Shown in pieces: positions 22,781-32,464 of a stretch of DNA of 42,423 nucleotides (the first letter of the stretch is position 1; every line of letters begins with the position of its first letter). Below the pieces are notes generated by a model. It was not told the DNA's origin, made no database searches, and was given only the letters and a program-made list of their open reading frames with translations. The stretch lies in NCBI GenBank assembly GCA_009930355.1, contig RZYK01000003.1, positions 1 to 42,423 on the forward strand, written 5' to 3'. The position numbers and the translations under genes are program-made. The DNA is from Campylobacterota bacterium (GTDB lineage: Bacteria > Campylobacterota > Campylobacteria > Campylobacterales > Sulfurospirillaceae).

Positions 22781-22800
22781 AGGTGAGGGAAACCTCACCT
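22781..22800 (+). terminator. GAAA-tetraloop hairpin
   Basis: AGGTGAGG-GAAA-CCTCACCT, an 8-bp perfect stem just after the Ig-like gene. There is no strong T-run, so it may be a stabiliser or partial terminator that makes the upstream message more abundant. Confidence 0.55.
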
Positions 22801-22825
22801 CTCACACTTTCTCAAAGGATTTAAA

Positions 22826-23179
22826 ATGGCTTTAAAAAAGCTTGAATATTTTATTAAGCCTAGTTCAGTAACAACTATTGCACAGGCACAAACAACTATC
22901 GTAAACGCACTCAACTCTACACAAGAAGCCGTAACCAACAAGCTCTCAGAGACAACCTACAAAGATGATTATTTTGCAGGGCTATTTGATGCAAGAGATA
23001 AAAAGACCTACATCGTTTTTAGTGATGTGGCAAAAACGAAAAACGGTATGCCTGAGTCTTTGATGGATATTACCCCAAGTGCAGGAAGCGTTGATTTAAC
23101 AGGCTATGCAACACATGCTTATGTTGATGAGGCTATTGCTAGTATCCCATCTGGCACAGATACTTACGTGATTGGATAG
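22826..23179 (+). CDS. Tail/fibre-associated protein
   Basis: 117 residues. The C-terminal LTGYATHAYVDEAIASI is a motif often seen in phage tail fibres, where a 'Y-A-T-x-x-Y-V-D' segment links helical and fibrous parts. The N-terminus is helical. Start after AAAGGATTTAAA. Exact role unknown. Confidence 0.6.
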   Translation: MALKKLEYFIKPSSVTTIAQAQTTIVNALNSTQEAVTNKLSETTYKDDYFAGLFDARDKKTYIVFSDVAKTKNGMPESLMDITPSAGSVDLTGYATHAYVDEAIASIPSGTDTYVIG

Positions 23180-23182
23180 ACA

Positions 23183-23530
23183 ATGGGTATTACAAAAAAA
23201 AGTTACGTCAATCAAGCGGTTGCAGTAGGAAGCTATGACATTACAGGGCAAGAAGCAAGTCGCAAAAAAATCAACACAATTACAGTTGGAAAAAACACAG
23301 GAGCAGGAACATCGCAGTCGTTTAAGGCAACGGTTGGGTATGCAACGCTAGGTTCTGCTTTAACAACAATATCAGTGATTGCAGAACTAGCACTCACAAG
23401 CTCTAGTACAGCCTTTCAGGTGTTTGATTTAGGTGGGATTGTAATCCCTGAAAACACATACTTCATCGTTAAGATTTCAGCATGTGGCAATGTCGCCATG
23501 AGCGTGAACTACGAAGAATATAGCCAATAA
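23183..23530 (+). CDS. Small beta-sandwich virion protein candidate
   Basis: 115 residues, almost entirely beta and small residues (Thr, Ser, Ala, Val), with GGIVIPENTYFIVKISAC near the end. Resembles small phage receptor or decoration proteins in composition only. No family recognised. Confidence 0.55.
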   Translation: MGITKKSYVNQAVAVGSYDITGQEASRKKINTITVGKNTGAGTSQSFKATVGYATLGSALTTISVIAELALTSSSTAFQVFDLGGIVIPENTYFIVKISACGNVAMSVNYEEYSQ

Positions 23531-23546
23531 ATTAAAAGGATAAAAA

Positions 23547-24032
23547 ATGCTTACATTACGAAGTAAAAAAGGTTCTCCACTTACACATGAGGAGATGGAT
23601 GCGAACTTTAGAAACTCGCTATTGCTTATGAGTGCTATGTATGATTTTTCGCCACGTCAATCAGCAGATATTGTTGCGTATGTAGAGTCTGAACCAGAGG
23701 GAATTTCTCTTCCAGCCACTTTGCAGGAAAATTTTGTATTTAACGATGGCTCTAGCGATGATATGGTTGCGATACATGCGTTGCCATTAGGGCTGGTAAA
23801 CTTTAAATTTGATGTTACTTTCACAACCATTGGGGCAAATGCTAATGGGTATTTAGTATACATTGATAAGTCAGGTATGCTTTGCACTAAATACATTGAA
23901 AGTGGCAGTTCCACAACATTAACACCTTTGTTTCGCTTTTTTTTCATTTTAACAGGCAGTGTATCCCCAGAAGAAAATAGCCCATGCCAAATTGATTATA
24001 CGCTCACTGGTAGTTCCGAGGCTCTTGCGTAG
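23547..24032 (+). CDS. Virion protein with 'PLT-x-E-x-DANF' start
   Basis: 161 residues. The beginning LRSKKGSPLTHEEMDANFRN shares the phage tail N-terminal motif G-x-PLT-x-E-[MV]-DANF with the protein at 24461-24850. The motif is common at the start of phage tail fibre and structural proteins. The rest is beta-rich with no recognisable domain. Confidence 0.6.
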   Translation: MLTLRSKKGSPLTHEEMDANFRNSLLLMSAMYDFSPRQSADIVAYVESEPEGISLPATLQENFVFNDGSSDDMVAIHALPLGLVNFKFDVTFTTIGANANGYLVYIDKSGMLCTKYIESGSSTTLTPLFRFFFILTGSVSPEENSPCQIDYTLTGSSEALA

Positions 24033-24064
24033 GTCTGCTTGAATATTGCTTAAAAAGGAAGCAT

Positions 24065-24451
24065 ATGAATATGTATGTAGAAAGTAATTATCACGACCCT
24101 CTTTACGCTGATGGAGACATCAGTGTAGCAGGGTATGTTGAAGATGGATATTATATAGATGGATATACAGATGGTGGTGGCTCTACTCCTGTGCCAACGG
24201 TGTCTATTGACATAAGTGGTGCGACTAAGTTCTTTGTCAAAGGGGCTTCAACAAAAACAAAAACTGAAATTGTAAACGCAGTTTTAGTGAAGCTTGGCGA
24301 ACTATCCAAAGAGATTGCATTGGTTTCTGATTTGAGAGACGGCACACAATACGCAGTGATTGTAGCTTCTAAACAAGCCGAACTCTCCTCTGGCAATAGC
24401 TTTATTGATATTGCAGGTGGTGGTGTTAGCGTTGAGATTATACAAGCGTAA
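24065..24451 (+). CDS. Hypothetical tail-module protein
   Basis: 128 residues. The N-terminal 45 residues are rich in Tyr, Asp and Gly (DGYYIDGYTDGGGS), followed by a compact alpha/beta part. Starts after AAAAGGAAGCAT. Unknown function. Confidence 0.55.
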   Translation: MNMYVESNYHDPLYADGDISVAGYVEDGYYIDGYTDGGGSTPVPTVSIDISGATKFFVKGASTKTKTEIVNAVLVKLGELSKEIALVSDLRDGTQYAVIVASKQAELSSGNSFIDIAGGGVSVEIIQA

Positions 24452-24460
24452 GGAGAGATA

Positions 24461-24850
24461 ATGCTTTATAGAAAAGATGTGGGCAGACCGCTCACCAAAG
24501 AAGAAGTTGATGCAAACTTTAAACAACTAAGTGATGGGATTGCTTCGTTACAAGAAACACTAAGCCTTTTAGATGGGCTTGATGTTGCACAGTTAGACCA
24601 AATGTATCTTGATTTTAACGAAATGAAAGATGAGTTTGCCAATATCAATGAAACGCTTTTGGCAGATAAGCTTAGTGTGGTGTACGCTTCTTATACAGCT
24701 CAAATGGTGACACTTCAAAACAGTATCGACACAGACGTAGCTGAAATAGCAACAGCAAAAGCAACAGCTTTGAGTGAAATTGAAAATGCAAAAACACAAG
24801 CCCTTGCTGAACTACAAGCCTTTGTGACTGCAAACACAGGAGGGAACTAA
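24461..24850 (+). CDS. Coiled-coil virion protein with 'DANF' start
   Basis: 129 residues. Begins YRKDVGRPLTKEEVDANFKQ, the same motif as the protein at 23547-24032. Residues about 30-125 are a long alpha-helical coiled coil. Likely a trimeric fibre shaft or adaptor. Confidence 0.6.
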   Translation: MLYRKDVGRPLTKEEVDANFKQLSDGIASLQETLSLLDGLDVAQLDQMYLDFNEMKDEFANINETLLADKLSVVYASYTAQMVTLQNSIDTDVAEIATAKATALSEIENAKTQALAELQAFVTANTGGN

Positions 24851-25431
24851 TGAAACTTAGACAAATTATCGTAAGCGGTTCTGCCGTGGATGCGGAAGCT
24901 TTTGTTAGAAGCTCCATTGCAGGAAACATAAAAAGTGACGAGGTTGCTTTTATCTCTTTTGAAGAAAATGGGATGGAGTTTATGGTGAGAGGTGGAAGTG
25001 TTTTTGTTTTAAAAAGTTCTCTTGATGAAAGTGCCGTTAATACGATTGTGACCAATGCGCTGAAAGATAGACCAACGTATGCGGATTTGCCTGAGCCTGT
25101 AACAGTTTCAACGGTGTTGGATGCGTACATTGATACTAAGATAGGACTTGCAACACAAGACTTGGCAACAAAAGCAGAAGCCACTCCATTAAGTGAGGCA
25201 CAGGTGCAGTCTATGTTTGATGCTGTAATGCAAAAAATTATGACCGATGGCAATGGAAACTTACATGTAAGCTACACGATGCCAACGCCTATGGCTAGGA
25301 TTGTAACACCACTTGGAAGCGTTGTGCTTCAAGATAGTTTCATTGACAATGGCGATGGTACATACCGATACACCTTTGACCCTGCTGTGTACGGAGAGGG
25401 TAATTATACTGTTGAAATCTCTATGAGCTAG
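24850..25431 (+). CDS. Tail/fibre protein candidate
   Basis: 193 residues, starting one base into the previous stop. An N-terminal alpha/beta part, a helical middle, then a C-terminal beta domain (MPTPMARIVTPLGSVVLQDS, then NYTVEISMS). Contains one TTACATGTAA palindrome at codons for LHV. No specific family. Confidence 0.55.
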   Translation: MKLRQIIVSGSAVDAEAFVRSSIAGNIKSDEVAFISFEENGMEFMVRGGSVFVLKSSLDESAVNTIVTNALKDRPTYADLPEPVTVSTVLDAYIDTKIGLATQDLATKAEATPLSEAQVQSMFDAVMQKIMTDGNGNLHVSYTMPTPMARIVTPLGSVVLQDSFIDNGDGTYRYTFDPAVYGEGNYTVEISMS

Positions 25432-25439
25432 GGGGCATT

Positions 25440-28217
25440 ATGTTTATTGAAAAAAGCAAACAGGCTCTTGAAAAAACAGATGCCCATACAGGCGAGAGAG
25501 ATTACTTACATGTAAAAAAAGACGACACAGGCTTTGACATCAAAGTTCCAAATGGAAAAACGAAGCTCAAACTCACCAAAGGTTTTGGCAAGAGTGGTGA
25601 AGTATCGCAGGAGTTTGATGTCGTTGGTTCTGGTAATGCTATTGGCGTTGAGGGGATGAATAAGATAGTCGTTGGCAATGCGTTTGCTGACGACTACTGT
25701 GAGGCATACAGTGGGTATGGTATCTCTTCCAATGGTGCTGATTGTGCACCAAAACTTGCAGGTGCAGTGGATGGAATTGTTGTGTATCGCACCCCTTGCC
25801 CAAAAGAATTTTTTGAGTTTACTCTGAGCGAAAAGCAGAAGATAGAGCTTTATATAAACGACACGGTGTTGATTGAAAAAACATACAGCGCAGAGTTAAA
25901 ACAAAACCTTAATGTTAGAGAGACTCAGGGGCTTAAAATATTCGAGGAGTATTTTGGCACAGGCGTTATTTTGAATGAACTTCACGAAGCGAAGAGAATT
26001 GTCTTTGCTGATGGGTTACCAATCACGATTGACGATGATGATAAAATTATTGTTCAAAAAGACAGCGATGACGTGTTGGCTCTTACTTATGGTGCTAGTC
26101 GCATTTATTGCATTTATAAAAAAAATGGTGATGTTTATGTATGTGAAAATCATGTTGTATATTTTTATTTTTTGGAAATGAGTGATTTGCTTGAAAATAT
26201 AACATACCTAAAAAATAATTTTATTAGCACTAAAAATTTAAGCATTTCACACGCTTTTGAAATTGGGCTTGTTGAGGTTAAACTTTATGCAATTCCCTTG
26301 CCTGTTTTTTCGCTTTGGGGTAGCAATGAACGTGGTTATACAATTCGACTTTATAAAGAAAACTATGAAGAGATTTTGACAATTCGTGAAGAAATTAGCA
26401 TTAGCTTTTTGTTGAAATTTAAAGAGGATTGGATTAGAGAAAATGGGCTACTCCCAAAAATAAACACTATTTCTAATGCTAATACTGATTTATTAGTAGA
26501 CGGTCAGAATGCTGATTTTTATCCAACTTTTTATGTGCCAAAATCAAGCATATTTGATTTTACAAATCCTCGTTCTGATAAGTGGGTAAAGACACAGTAT
26601 AAGTTTCTTGACGTTATTCAAGGGCTTGGGTTATACCCTGTTATCAAGTTTAGAGACACTAATAATTTTTCCAATATTGTTAATAATTCTGGTGAAATTT
26701 ATTCTTCTGCTCTTGGTGGATGGAACAATAAAAAAATGCTTTCCTTGCTAGAGTCAAACCCAAATGTTCCTAAAATTAAAGTGTGTTCAAATGGAAGTAA
26801 TCACATTTGGCTGGTATACGCAGGTTATGGTAGTCGTTCAGACTATCTTTCTAAATTGGATAAAAATTATATTCCATTGCCACGATGGGGGTACACAAGA
26901 TATTTCAAATACGTGGATATTGGTAATCAGATTAAATTCGTGTATGATAAATCACTTAGACATTTAAACGTAATGGCAGATACCGATACTCCTGATGATG
27001 TTGGTCTAATTCAAAGAGTGATAACATTTATTGAAGAGCATATTTCACCCATAGCGTGTATTGATTTTCGTGGGTATACAAGGGTTTATAAAGATAGTCT
27101 TATTCTGTACCCTTCTAATATGAACTTGCTTGATGATGTCATAGCTAATTTTATGAATAAATCTGAACAAAATAAATATACTCTTCGTGGAGCTTATGGA
27201 AACCTGATAGAGAACAACAACTTAACCGACAAGTTTTTTAATATAGGGGACAGTATTCCTATTGATAAATTGAAACATTTTTTTACGTTTATAAATAATA
27301 ATGGAGTGGTTTTACACGCTCAAAACGATACTGTTTCGTGGAAAGGTTACCAATCATCATTGGTATTTTTGTATGCTTTGCTTGACAGCAAAGATTTTGT
27401 TTTAAAGTCGTTGTTTGTGAAAAATTACGAGAGAGTAGCAAGTTATCCAACCTATTCGTATTCATATGATTATGATTACTCACATTTGTGGACGACATAC
27501 GCAGATGGTCATTTTGCAGTTAGAGAAATCATTAATGATGGAAGTAATGCTAAAGTTCCTGCCTCTCTTAAAAAGTTTTTGGAAGAGGTTTTAATTCCTA
27601 AGCTTAACACCGCATATGAGAATTTACTACATGTAAAGATTTTGGTTACTAATAATGGTTCAGAGCTTGATGCCCCACTTAGCACAGTACAAATTCAAGG
27701 TTTGTTGCGAGGTCTTTTTAACCAATTTTTGTTAAAGAGAACTATGAATATCGCTTTTAGAGCGACCATTTCATACACTGGTTTAAATCCGTATGATGGG
27801 AAATTGTACACTGATGGAAGCGCTTTTAACTTTAGTGGAGTTGATGCTTTAGCCTCTGTTTCTGTTAATGCGACTATTAATTATGGAGGAGACGTGGTTG
27901 AAAATCATATTAGTGGTGTTGAATCTGCATCTGACGATGCAGTAGAGCCTAGCGAACCACCTTTGGACAAGGTTTCTATCACCGTAACGGACTCAGGAAA
28001 AACTCGCACTATTGGCTATGCCTCTCCTATCGCTATTGAAAGTATTTCTGTTGGAGGACAGCGCATTGATGCGATAAACCAAAAGCTTAAAGATGGAACT
28101 TTGCGTAAATTCAGTGTTGGAAGCTCCACCGTAACATGGGGTGGAAATATGATAACTATTTACAACTTTAGTACCGTAACATCGCTTAAAATTGGCGATG
28201 CAAGTTTTGTGTTTTAG
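25440..28217 (+). CDS. Large tail/host-recognition protein (925 aa)
   Basis: 925 residues, the second largest protein here. The first ~210 residues and the last ~150 have the base composition of neighbouring genes, while the middle (about 26090-27650) looks clearly more A/T-rich by eye, with many Asn, Tyr, Phe and Lys codons. This is a sign of module exchange. The C-terminus (about 865-925) is beta-rich and resembles a small fold present in fibre tips. Probably a tail spike or receptor-binding protein, but no catalytic motif is visible. Confidence 0.6.
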   Translation: MFIEKSKQALEKTDAHTGERDYLHVKKDDTGFDIKVPNGKTKLKLTKGFGKSGEVSQEFDVVGSGNAIGVEGMNKIVVGNAFADDYCEAYSGYGISSNGADCAPKLAGAVDGIVVYRTPCPKEFFEFTLSEKQKIELYINDTVLIEKTYSAELKQNLNVRETQGLKIFEEYFGTGVILNELHEAKRIVFADGLPITIDDDDKIIVQKDSDDVLALTYGASRIYCIYKKNGDVYVCENHVVYFYFLEMSDLLENITYLKNNFISTKNLSISHAFEIGLVEVKLYAIPLPVFSLWGSNERGYTIRLYKENYEEILTIREEISISFLLKFKEDWIRENGLLPKINTISNANTDLLVDGQNADFYPTFYVPKSSIFDFTNPRSDKWVKTQYKFLDVIQGLGLYPVIKFRDTNNFSNIVNNSGEIYSSALGGWNNKKMLSLLESNPNVPKIKVCSNGSNHIWLVYAGYGSRSDYLSKLDKNYIPLPRWGYTRYFKYVDIGNQIKFVYDKSLRHLNVMADTDTPDDVGLIQRVITFIEEHISPIACIDFRGYTRVYKDSLILYPSNMNLLDDVIANFMNKSEQNKYTLRGAYGNLIENNNLTDKFFNIGDSIPIDKLKHFFTFINNNGVVLHAQNDTVSWKGYQSSLVFLYALLDSKDFVLKSLFVKNYERVASYPTYSYSYDYDYSHLWTTYADGHFAVREIINDGSNAKVPASLKKFLEEVLIPKLNTAYENLLHVKILVTNNGSELDAPLSTVQIQGLLRGLFNQFLLKRTMNIAFRATISYTGLNPYDGKLYTDGSAFNFSGVDALASVSVNATINYGGDVVENHISGVESASDDAVEPSEPPLDKVSITVTDSGKTRTIGYASPIAIESISVGGQRIDAINQKLKDGTLRKFSVGSSTVTWGGNMITIYNFSTVTSLKIGDASFVF

Positions 28218-28226
28218 GAGGATGTG

Positions 28227-28448
28227 ATGGCGCAATATGAAGCAGTCATTACCACAGGTGTAGCACCTGATACAACGGTTGCTAAAACCGCCTTGTGGCA
28301 GTATGGGAAGAAGTATTATTTTGGGGATGTGGATGGGAATGTGGGGCATGTTGGTTGTAACAGAGACAACCCTCTAAAATTTAATGTTGCAAGAGCATTT
28401 TTATTTGTAAAAAATAGATATTCTCATGGCTATAGAATGGAGTGGTAG
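28227..28448 (+). CDS. Small hypothetical tail-module protein
   Basis: 73 residues, ATG at 28227 after AGGAGG. Aromatic-rich (QYGKKYYFGDVDGNVGHVGC). Could be a short fibre accessory or chaperone. No family recognised. Confidence 0.55.
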   Translation: MAQYEAVITTGVAPDTTVAKTALWQYGKKYYFGDVDGNVGHVGCNRDNPLKFNVARAFLFVKNRYSHGYRMEW

Positions 28449-28455
28449 GTGTAAA

Positions 28456-29550
28456 ATGGACAAAGAATGGTGTTTAAGTGCAAATGGATATTTTGCTGGG
28501 CAAATAAATCACCACTATCCTCTTGTGGACGGTGTTGTAAATAACATAGAGTTGGATGGCTTTTCACTCATCAACCTTGAACCGAAAAAACTTTTAAACG
28601 GTTTTATTTATTATCGGTATCTTCTTTTAAAAAGCGATAATAGTATTGCTTTGCTTGATAGCAACCTAGAGGAAATAACATCAACTCAAATAGCGTACAC
28701 ACGTTTTGCTGATGAGGTGGCTATTGAGGCAAAGGTTGAGAATAAGAAGTTTTATTTTAGGACAAACTATGGGGCGTACTATTCCAAAACTTTTGCGTAC
28801 ACGATTGATACCATGATGCTCTCTTCTAAGACAACTTCTTTAGGGGTTGGCATTAATGCTATGAGTGGGAGTGTGGTATCTGCAAAGCATACATTAGCAG
28901 GAGTTGAGAGGGAGGCTAGATACATATCCTCTGAAAAAAAAGAGAGTAGTGGAACAGTCAGTGTTCCAAAGGCGTATAGCACTATGCTTGGTATTACGAT
29001 TACGGTTGGGGGAACAGAGAACGCCCCTATGGTTATCAATGGTGAAACCGCATTTAAACCTTTAACGGCTTTCTTTAAAGATACAAACAATTACAAAAAA
29101 AAATGGGGCGGATGGGTAGGGAGCGGACAGCTAGGACAAACCGTAGAAACTCCTCCGAGATACTCTTGGCAAGCAACATTTCCGAGTAAACCCAGCATTT
29201 TAGCAGAAAAAGCACCTTATAAAATTAATACAGCCTTTTCGGAAAAAGGTGTTGTAATGAGTATGAGTTTTGGAAATAGCGAAACACCTATTTCTGAGCT
29301 TGATATTTCAGAGGACTCAAAATCGACCACTGTTTTTGAAGATGAATTTTCTTCTATGAAAGAATATACAAAAAAGTATCTCCTTTTTGCTGGGCAGAGG
29401 AATCTTCTTATTACAAACAGGGGTGGCGTAAAATCTAGTCTTATACCAGTTCGTAATTATATTGCGGATGTTATTCCATTACAAGATGTTGGAGGCGTAT
29501 ATGTTCATGCGCCTCTACCCATAGACGTTGAGCCGATACCCGCTTCTTAG
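28456..29550 (+). CDS. Hypothetical structural protein (364 aa)
   Basis: 364 residues from the ATG at 28456. Beta-rich throughout, with a hydrophobic/Gly-rich middle (TTSLGVGINAMSGSVVSA). No enzyme motif. Position between tail genes suggests a virion component. A strong hairpin follows its stop. Confidence 0.55.
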   Translation: MDKEWCLSANGYFAGQINHHYPLVDGVVNNIELDGFSLINLEPKKLLNGFIYYRYLLLKSDNSIALLDSNLEEITSTQIAYTRFADEVAIEAKVENKKFYFRTNYGAYYSKTFAYTIDTMMLSSKTTSLGVGINAMSGSVVSAKHTLAGVEREARYISSEKKESSGTVSVPKAYSTMLGITITVGGTENAPMVINGETAFKPLTAFFKDTNNYKKKWGGWVGSGQLGQTVETPPRYSWQATFPSKPSILAEKAPYKINTAFSEKGVVMSMSFGNSETPISELDISEDSKSTTVFEDEFSSMKEYTKKYLLFAGQRNLLITNRGGVKSSLIPVRNYIADVIPLQDVGGVYVHAPLPIDVEPIPAS

Positions 29551-29569
29551 AAATACCTCTCTATTTATC

Positions 29570-29606
29570 GCCTCCGTTTTTATATCATTGTGACAAAAAC
29601 GGAGGC
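29570..29606 (+). promoter_or_regulatory. 12-bp hairpin covering the next ribosome site
   Basis: GCCTCCGTTTTT (29570-29581) pairs perfectly with AAAAACGGAGGC (29595-29606). GGAGG at 29601-29605, the ribosome site for the ATG at 29610, is inside the stem. It is preceded by CTCTATTT, as in the hairpins at 34955 and 40513. Confidence 0.6.
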
Positions 29607-29609
29607 TAC

Positions 29610-29936
29610 ATGTTTATTAAGCAACCAAACGAATCTTTTAAAATTGCTTTTCGCTCAAAAATAAAAGGGCTTACCAACACGGATTTTACTGTTCTGTGTG
29701 AGAAAATGAGTGACCTTAGTACGGTTGAACTCAACACTTCGGTGAGCGAAATTTTGCGTGGGGAACAAAGCAGTGGTGATTATGTTGTTAGCGGATTTTC
29801 ATTTGCTATCGAGGGAGATTACCTGTTAAGCATCACTTCTGAGGCTCATAATATTGCGCTTAAGACAATGATTAGTATTCGTGAGAATGTTGTGGCAAGT
29901 GGGGCTACGGAGGAAAACTTTGGCATTATCTATTGA
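29610..29936 (+). CDS. Hypothetical virion protein (108 aa)
   Basis: 108 residues, beta-rich, starting right after the 12-bp hairpin. Contains SGDYVVSGFSFAIEGDYLLS. Unknown; probably structural. Confidence 0.55.
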   Translation: MFIKQPNESFKIAFRSKIKGLTNTDFTVLCEKMSDLSTVELNTSVSEILRGEQSSGDYVVSGFSFAIEGDYLLSITSEAHNIALKTMISIRENVVASGATEENFGIIY

Positions 29937-30492
29937 TAATCTGCACATGTTACAGCAGTCTTGCACTCTTATTTTAAAGTCAAAATCTGCAAAATTTTAT
30001 CAGGTTAAAACATACGATTTAAGCTTAAGCAAAGCGCACTACAAAAGCGTAATGTTTAAGAACGGTAGGTATCACTACACGTTTGATGGTTTGACGAGTG
30101 GTTTTTTGATTGTGGAAGTAGATAAAAAATTTATGGTCAAAAAAATTGGTGAGCATCTATTCCTTGCAGTGACATCAAAGAAAGAAAAAGATGTGTACGC
30201 ACTCAGCAGTGACTTGATTCAGACAAAGCTTGATGTGTTGTTTGAATTTGATGATTTGCGAATTTATAAATGTGAAGAGCCGTATTTCAAAATTGGTGAG
30301 CATATCTTACCTATGCAGAACAACCTTTACAAACTAAAAGGGAATTTGGGGATTAGTGAATTGGAATCTGTTGATTTTGGTGATATTAGCTTAGGTAGCA
30401 TCTCTTTTGGGCAGATAGAATTACCCTCTATTTCAATGCAAGAGTTTACATTAAATTCAGTACTCCCAACAGTCTCATTTAAGGAGCTATGA
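29920..30492 (+). CDS. Hypothetical protein with beta-repeat C-terminus
   Basis: 190 residues if it starts at the TTG at 29920, which has GGAGG seven bases upstream; the first downstream ATG is at 29947 with no ribosome site. The final 50 residues alternate hydrophobic and small residues in short repeats (VDFGDISLGSISFGQIELPS), suggesting a beta-stalk. Overlaps the previous gene by 17 bases. Confidence 0.55.
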   Translation: MALSIDNLHMLQQSCTLILKSKSAKFYQVKTYDLSLSKAHYKSVMFKNGRYHYTFDGLTSGFLIVEVDKKFMVKKIGEHLFLAVTSKKEKDVYALSSDLIQTKLDVLFEFDDLRIYKCEEPYFKIGEHILPMQNNLYKLKGNLGISELESVDFGDISLGSISFGQIELPSISMQEFTLNSVLPTVSFKEL

Positions 30493-31289
30493 TGGCATTC
30501 GATGAAGAGCTTTACAAAAATGTAATTAGCACAACTAATAATCAGTTGGTCAGTGGAACAAATAGTACCTTTAGTGTTTCCGAACAAAAAATGAAAGAGT
30601 TTTTAGAGCAAAACACTGACATTACGGACACTGATAAGGCAAAGATTTATGCCGACTTCCTAACAAATATTACAACAACATCCTTACAGCAAACACTGAG
30701 TAATGCTAAGGAGATTGTGCTAGAACATGGACTAAGAGAAGCGCAAACCGCAACAGAGACTCAAAAAGTAATCTCGATGAAAGCGGAAGATATGGATAGG
30801 GCTAGAGAAGTAACGCAAAAGATTGTCTCGATGCAGGAACAAGATAAGGCACGTAATGCAGAAGTTGCAAGTCTTGTTGCTAAAACGAAGATAGAGATAG
30901 AGCAGAAAATCCCTGCTGAAATTGAAGCGTTAAGGGCAGAAGCAGACCTCAAAAAGCAAGAAGTTAGGCTTAAAGAAGCACAGCTACAACTCGAAAAAGC
31001 AAAAACAAAACTGACCGAAAAACAAATTCAAATTGAATCGTCTCGCCTTGATATTTTAAGAGAAGAACTTGAATTAAAACGAGAAATGAATGTTTTAGAA
31101 AGAGAAAAAATGGAGTTTTTTAAAGGCGAGAGTACCGCAAAAGTAGAGCTTATGGAAGCAGATAAGCTTTTAAAACACCAACAAGCAGGAGCGGTAAGCA
31201 CATCTCTATCGACAAACTTAGACATAGAAAGAGAAAAGATGAGAACCCAAATAGAAATAGCGACAATTTATGTTAAAGGAGGGAGATGA
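30492..31289 (+). CDS. Long coiled-coil virion protein (265 aa)
   Basis: 265 residues, nearly all alpha-helical and charged from about residue 60 to 230, with repeated E/K/Q/A heptads. The ATG at 30492 is better spaced from AAGGAG than the one at 30489. It may be an internal head protein, a tail needle-like shaft or an assembly chaperone. Confidence 0.6.
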   Translation: MAFDEELYKNVISTTNNQLVSGTNSTFSVSEQKMKEFLEQNTDITDTDKAKIYADFLTNITTTSLQQTLSNAKEIVLEHGLREAQTATETQKVISMKAEDMDRAREVTQKIVSMQEQDKARNAEVASLVAKTKIEIEQKIPAEIEALRAEADLKKQEVRLKEAQLQLEKAKTKLTEKQIQIESSRLDILREELELKREMNVLEREKMEFFKGESTAKVELMEADKLLKHQQAGAVSTSLSTNLDIEREKMRTQIEIATIYVKGGR

Positions 31290-32455
31290 TGAAAGTTAAT
31301 TCAGCCATAGAGACGATTATGAGTGAGCTAAAATTTCAAGCTCGTAGTGCAATCATTGAAAAATACAGTGCAACCGATGCCGATATTAGCGAGGATGGCT
31401 TTACCTATACCGTAAGCGAAGTCGTGAAATACAGGCATCCTTATGGGGCGATTACAACAGATGTTATTTTATCCTCAATTTATCGAGAAATGATTTATCT
31501 GTGTGTGCAAACTGTGCCACTCTCCTTGCTTGAAAGCAAAGGTGGAACAGCAAGTATTGTAAGAAATCTAAACAGTACGTGGGATATTAGAACACCAAAT
31601 TACCCTGTTGCAGGAGAAACCTTAGATATTGATGAGATACTAGCTCAAATTGCTATTTATAGAACGCTCTCTTATCTCGGAGTTAGTGCTTATACGGCTA
31701 ATGCGAAAGAGCTTTTAACCACGTACAAAGAGGGCTTAGTCGTGCCAACGGAAGATGAGGCGTCTGACTCGTTAGCATTTCGCTTTAGCTCAGATGGTTT
31801 GGAGTGGCACGATACCTACCAATCAGGCGACATGTACTTTTCTATCGGTAGAAATGCACAGTGGGGAAACAGTATCCCTATCGGAGGGGGTGGTAGTAGT
31901 GGTGGGGCTACAAAATTTATCCAACTAAGCGATGTTCCTCAAACATACAGTGCAGGAAAGATTTTAAAAGCAAATGCCTCTGGCACAGGTCTTGTTTTTG
32001 CTGATGAACAAGCCATTAAAAAAACATTTTTAGAACTAAACGATACACCATCTACCTATGTTGGAGGAAAATTTTTAGCGGTTAATAGCGCAGGGAGTGC
32101 AGTCGTTTTTGTGGATGCCCCAGCAGGTGGTAGTGGTCAGGATGCCTTGGTTGGATACCAAGCAACGATGCCTTATGACTTCGGCACAGAAACGTCAAAG
32201 CAGTTCATTACGCTTGATGAAAATACTACTTTTTCTGTGGCTCTTAATGCAGATGGGCTTACTCCAAAGATGGAGAAAGATACGATTTACCATATGCAAG
32301 TTTACCCCAGTTCTTATCTCTTTTCATTTAGTGATACGCAGATTAAAAAACCTGCTTCAACCCCTGCATTTACAGGCTCGGAATATGCTATAATCTTTAA
32401 TATGATGTGGGATGGAGATGACATTTTCGTCTTTAATATCAACAGCTATAATTAG
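31289..32455 (+). CDS. Tail fibre protein with 'SDxPxTY' repeats
   Basis: 388 residues. N-terminal ~190 residues: a mixed head-binding part. After a GGGGSSGG linker come two tandem ~30-residue repeats, FIQLSDVPQTYSAGKILKAN and FLELNDTPSTYVGGKFLAVN, each ending in V-F-V/A-D, a repeat type I know from phage tail fibres. A C-terminal beta domain of ~100 residues is probably the tip. Confidence 0.75.
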   Translation: MKVNSAIETIMSELKFQARSAIIEKYSATDADISEDGFTYTVSEVVKYRHPYGAITTDVILSSIYREMIYLCVQTVPLSLLESKGGTASIVRNLNSTWDIRTPNYPVAGETLDIDEILAQIAIYRTLSYLGVSAYTANAKELLTTYKEGLVVPTEDEASDSLAFRFSSDGLEWHDTYQSGDMYFSIGRNAQWGNSIPIGGGGSSGGATKFIQLSDVPQTYSAGKILKANASGTGLVFADEQAIKKTFLELNDTPSTYVGGKFLAVNSAGSAVVFVDAPAGGSGQDALVGYQATMPYDFGTETSKQFITLDENTTFSVALNADGLTPKMEKDTIYHMQVYPSSYLFSFSDTQIKKPASTPAFTGSEYAIIFNMMWDGDDIFVFNINSYN

Positions 32456-32464
32456 GGGTGAGCT

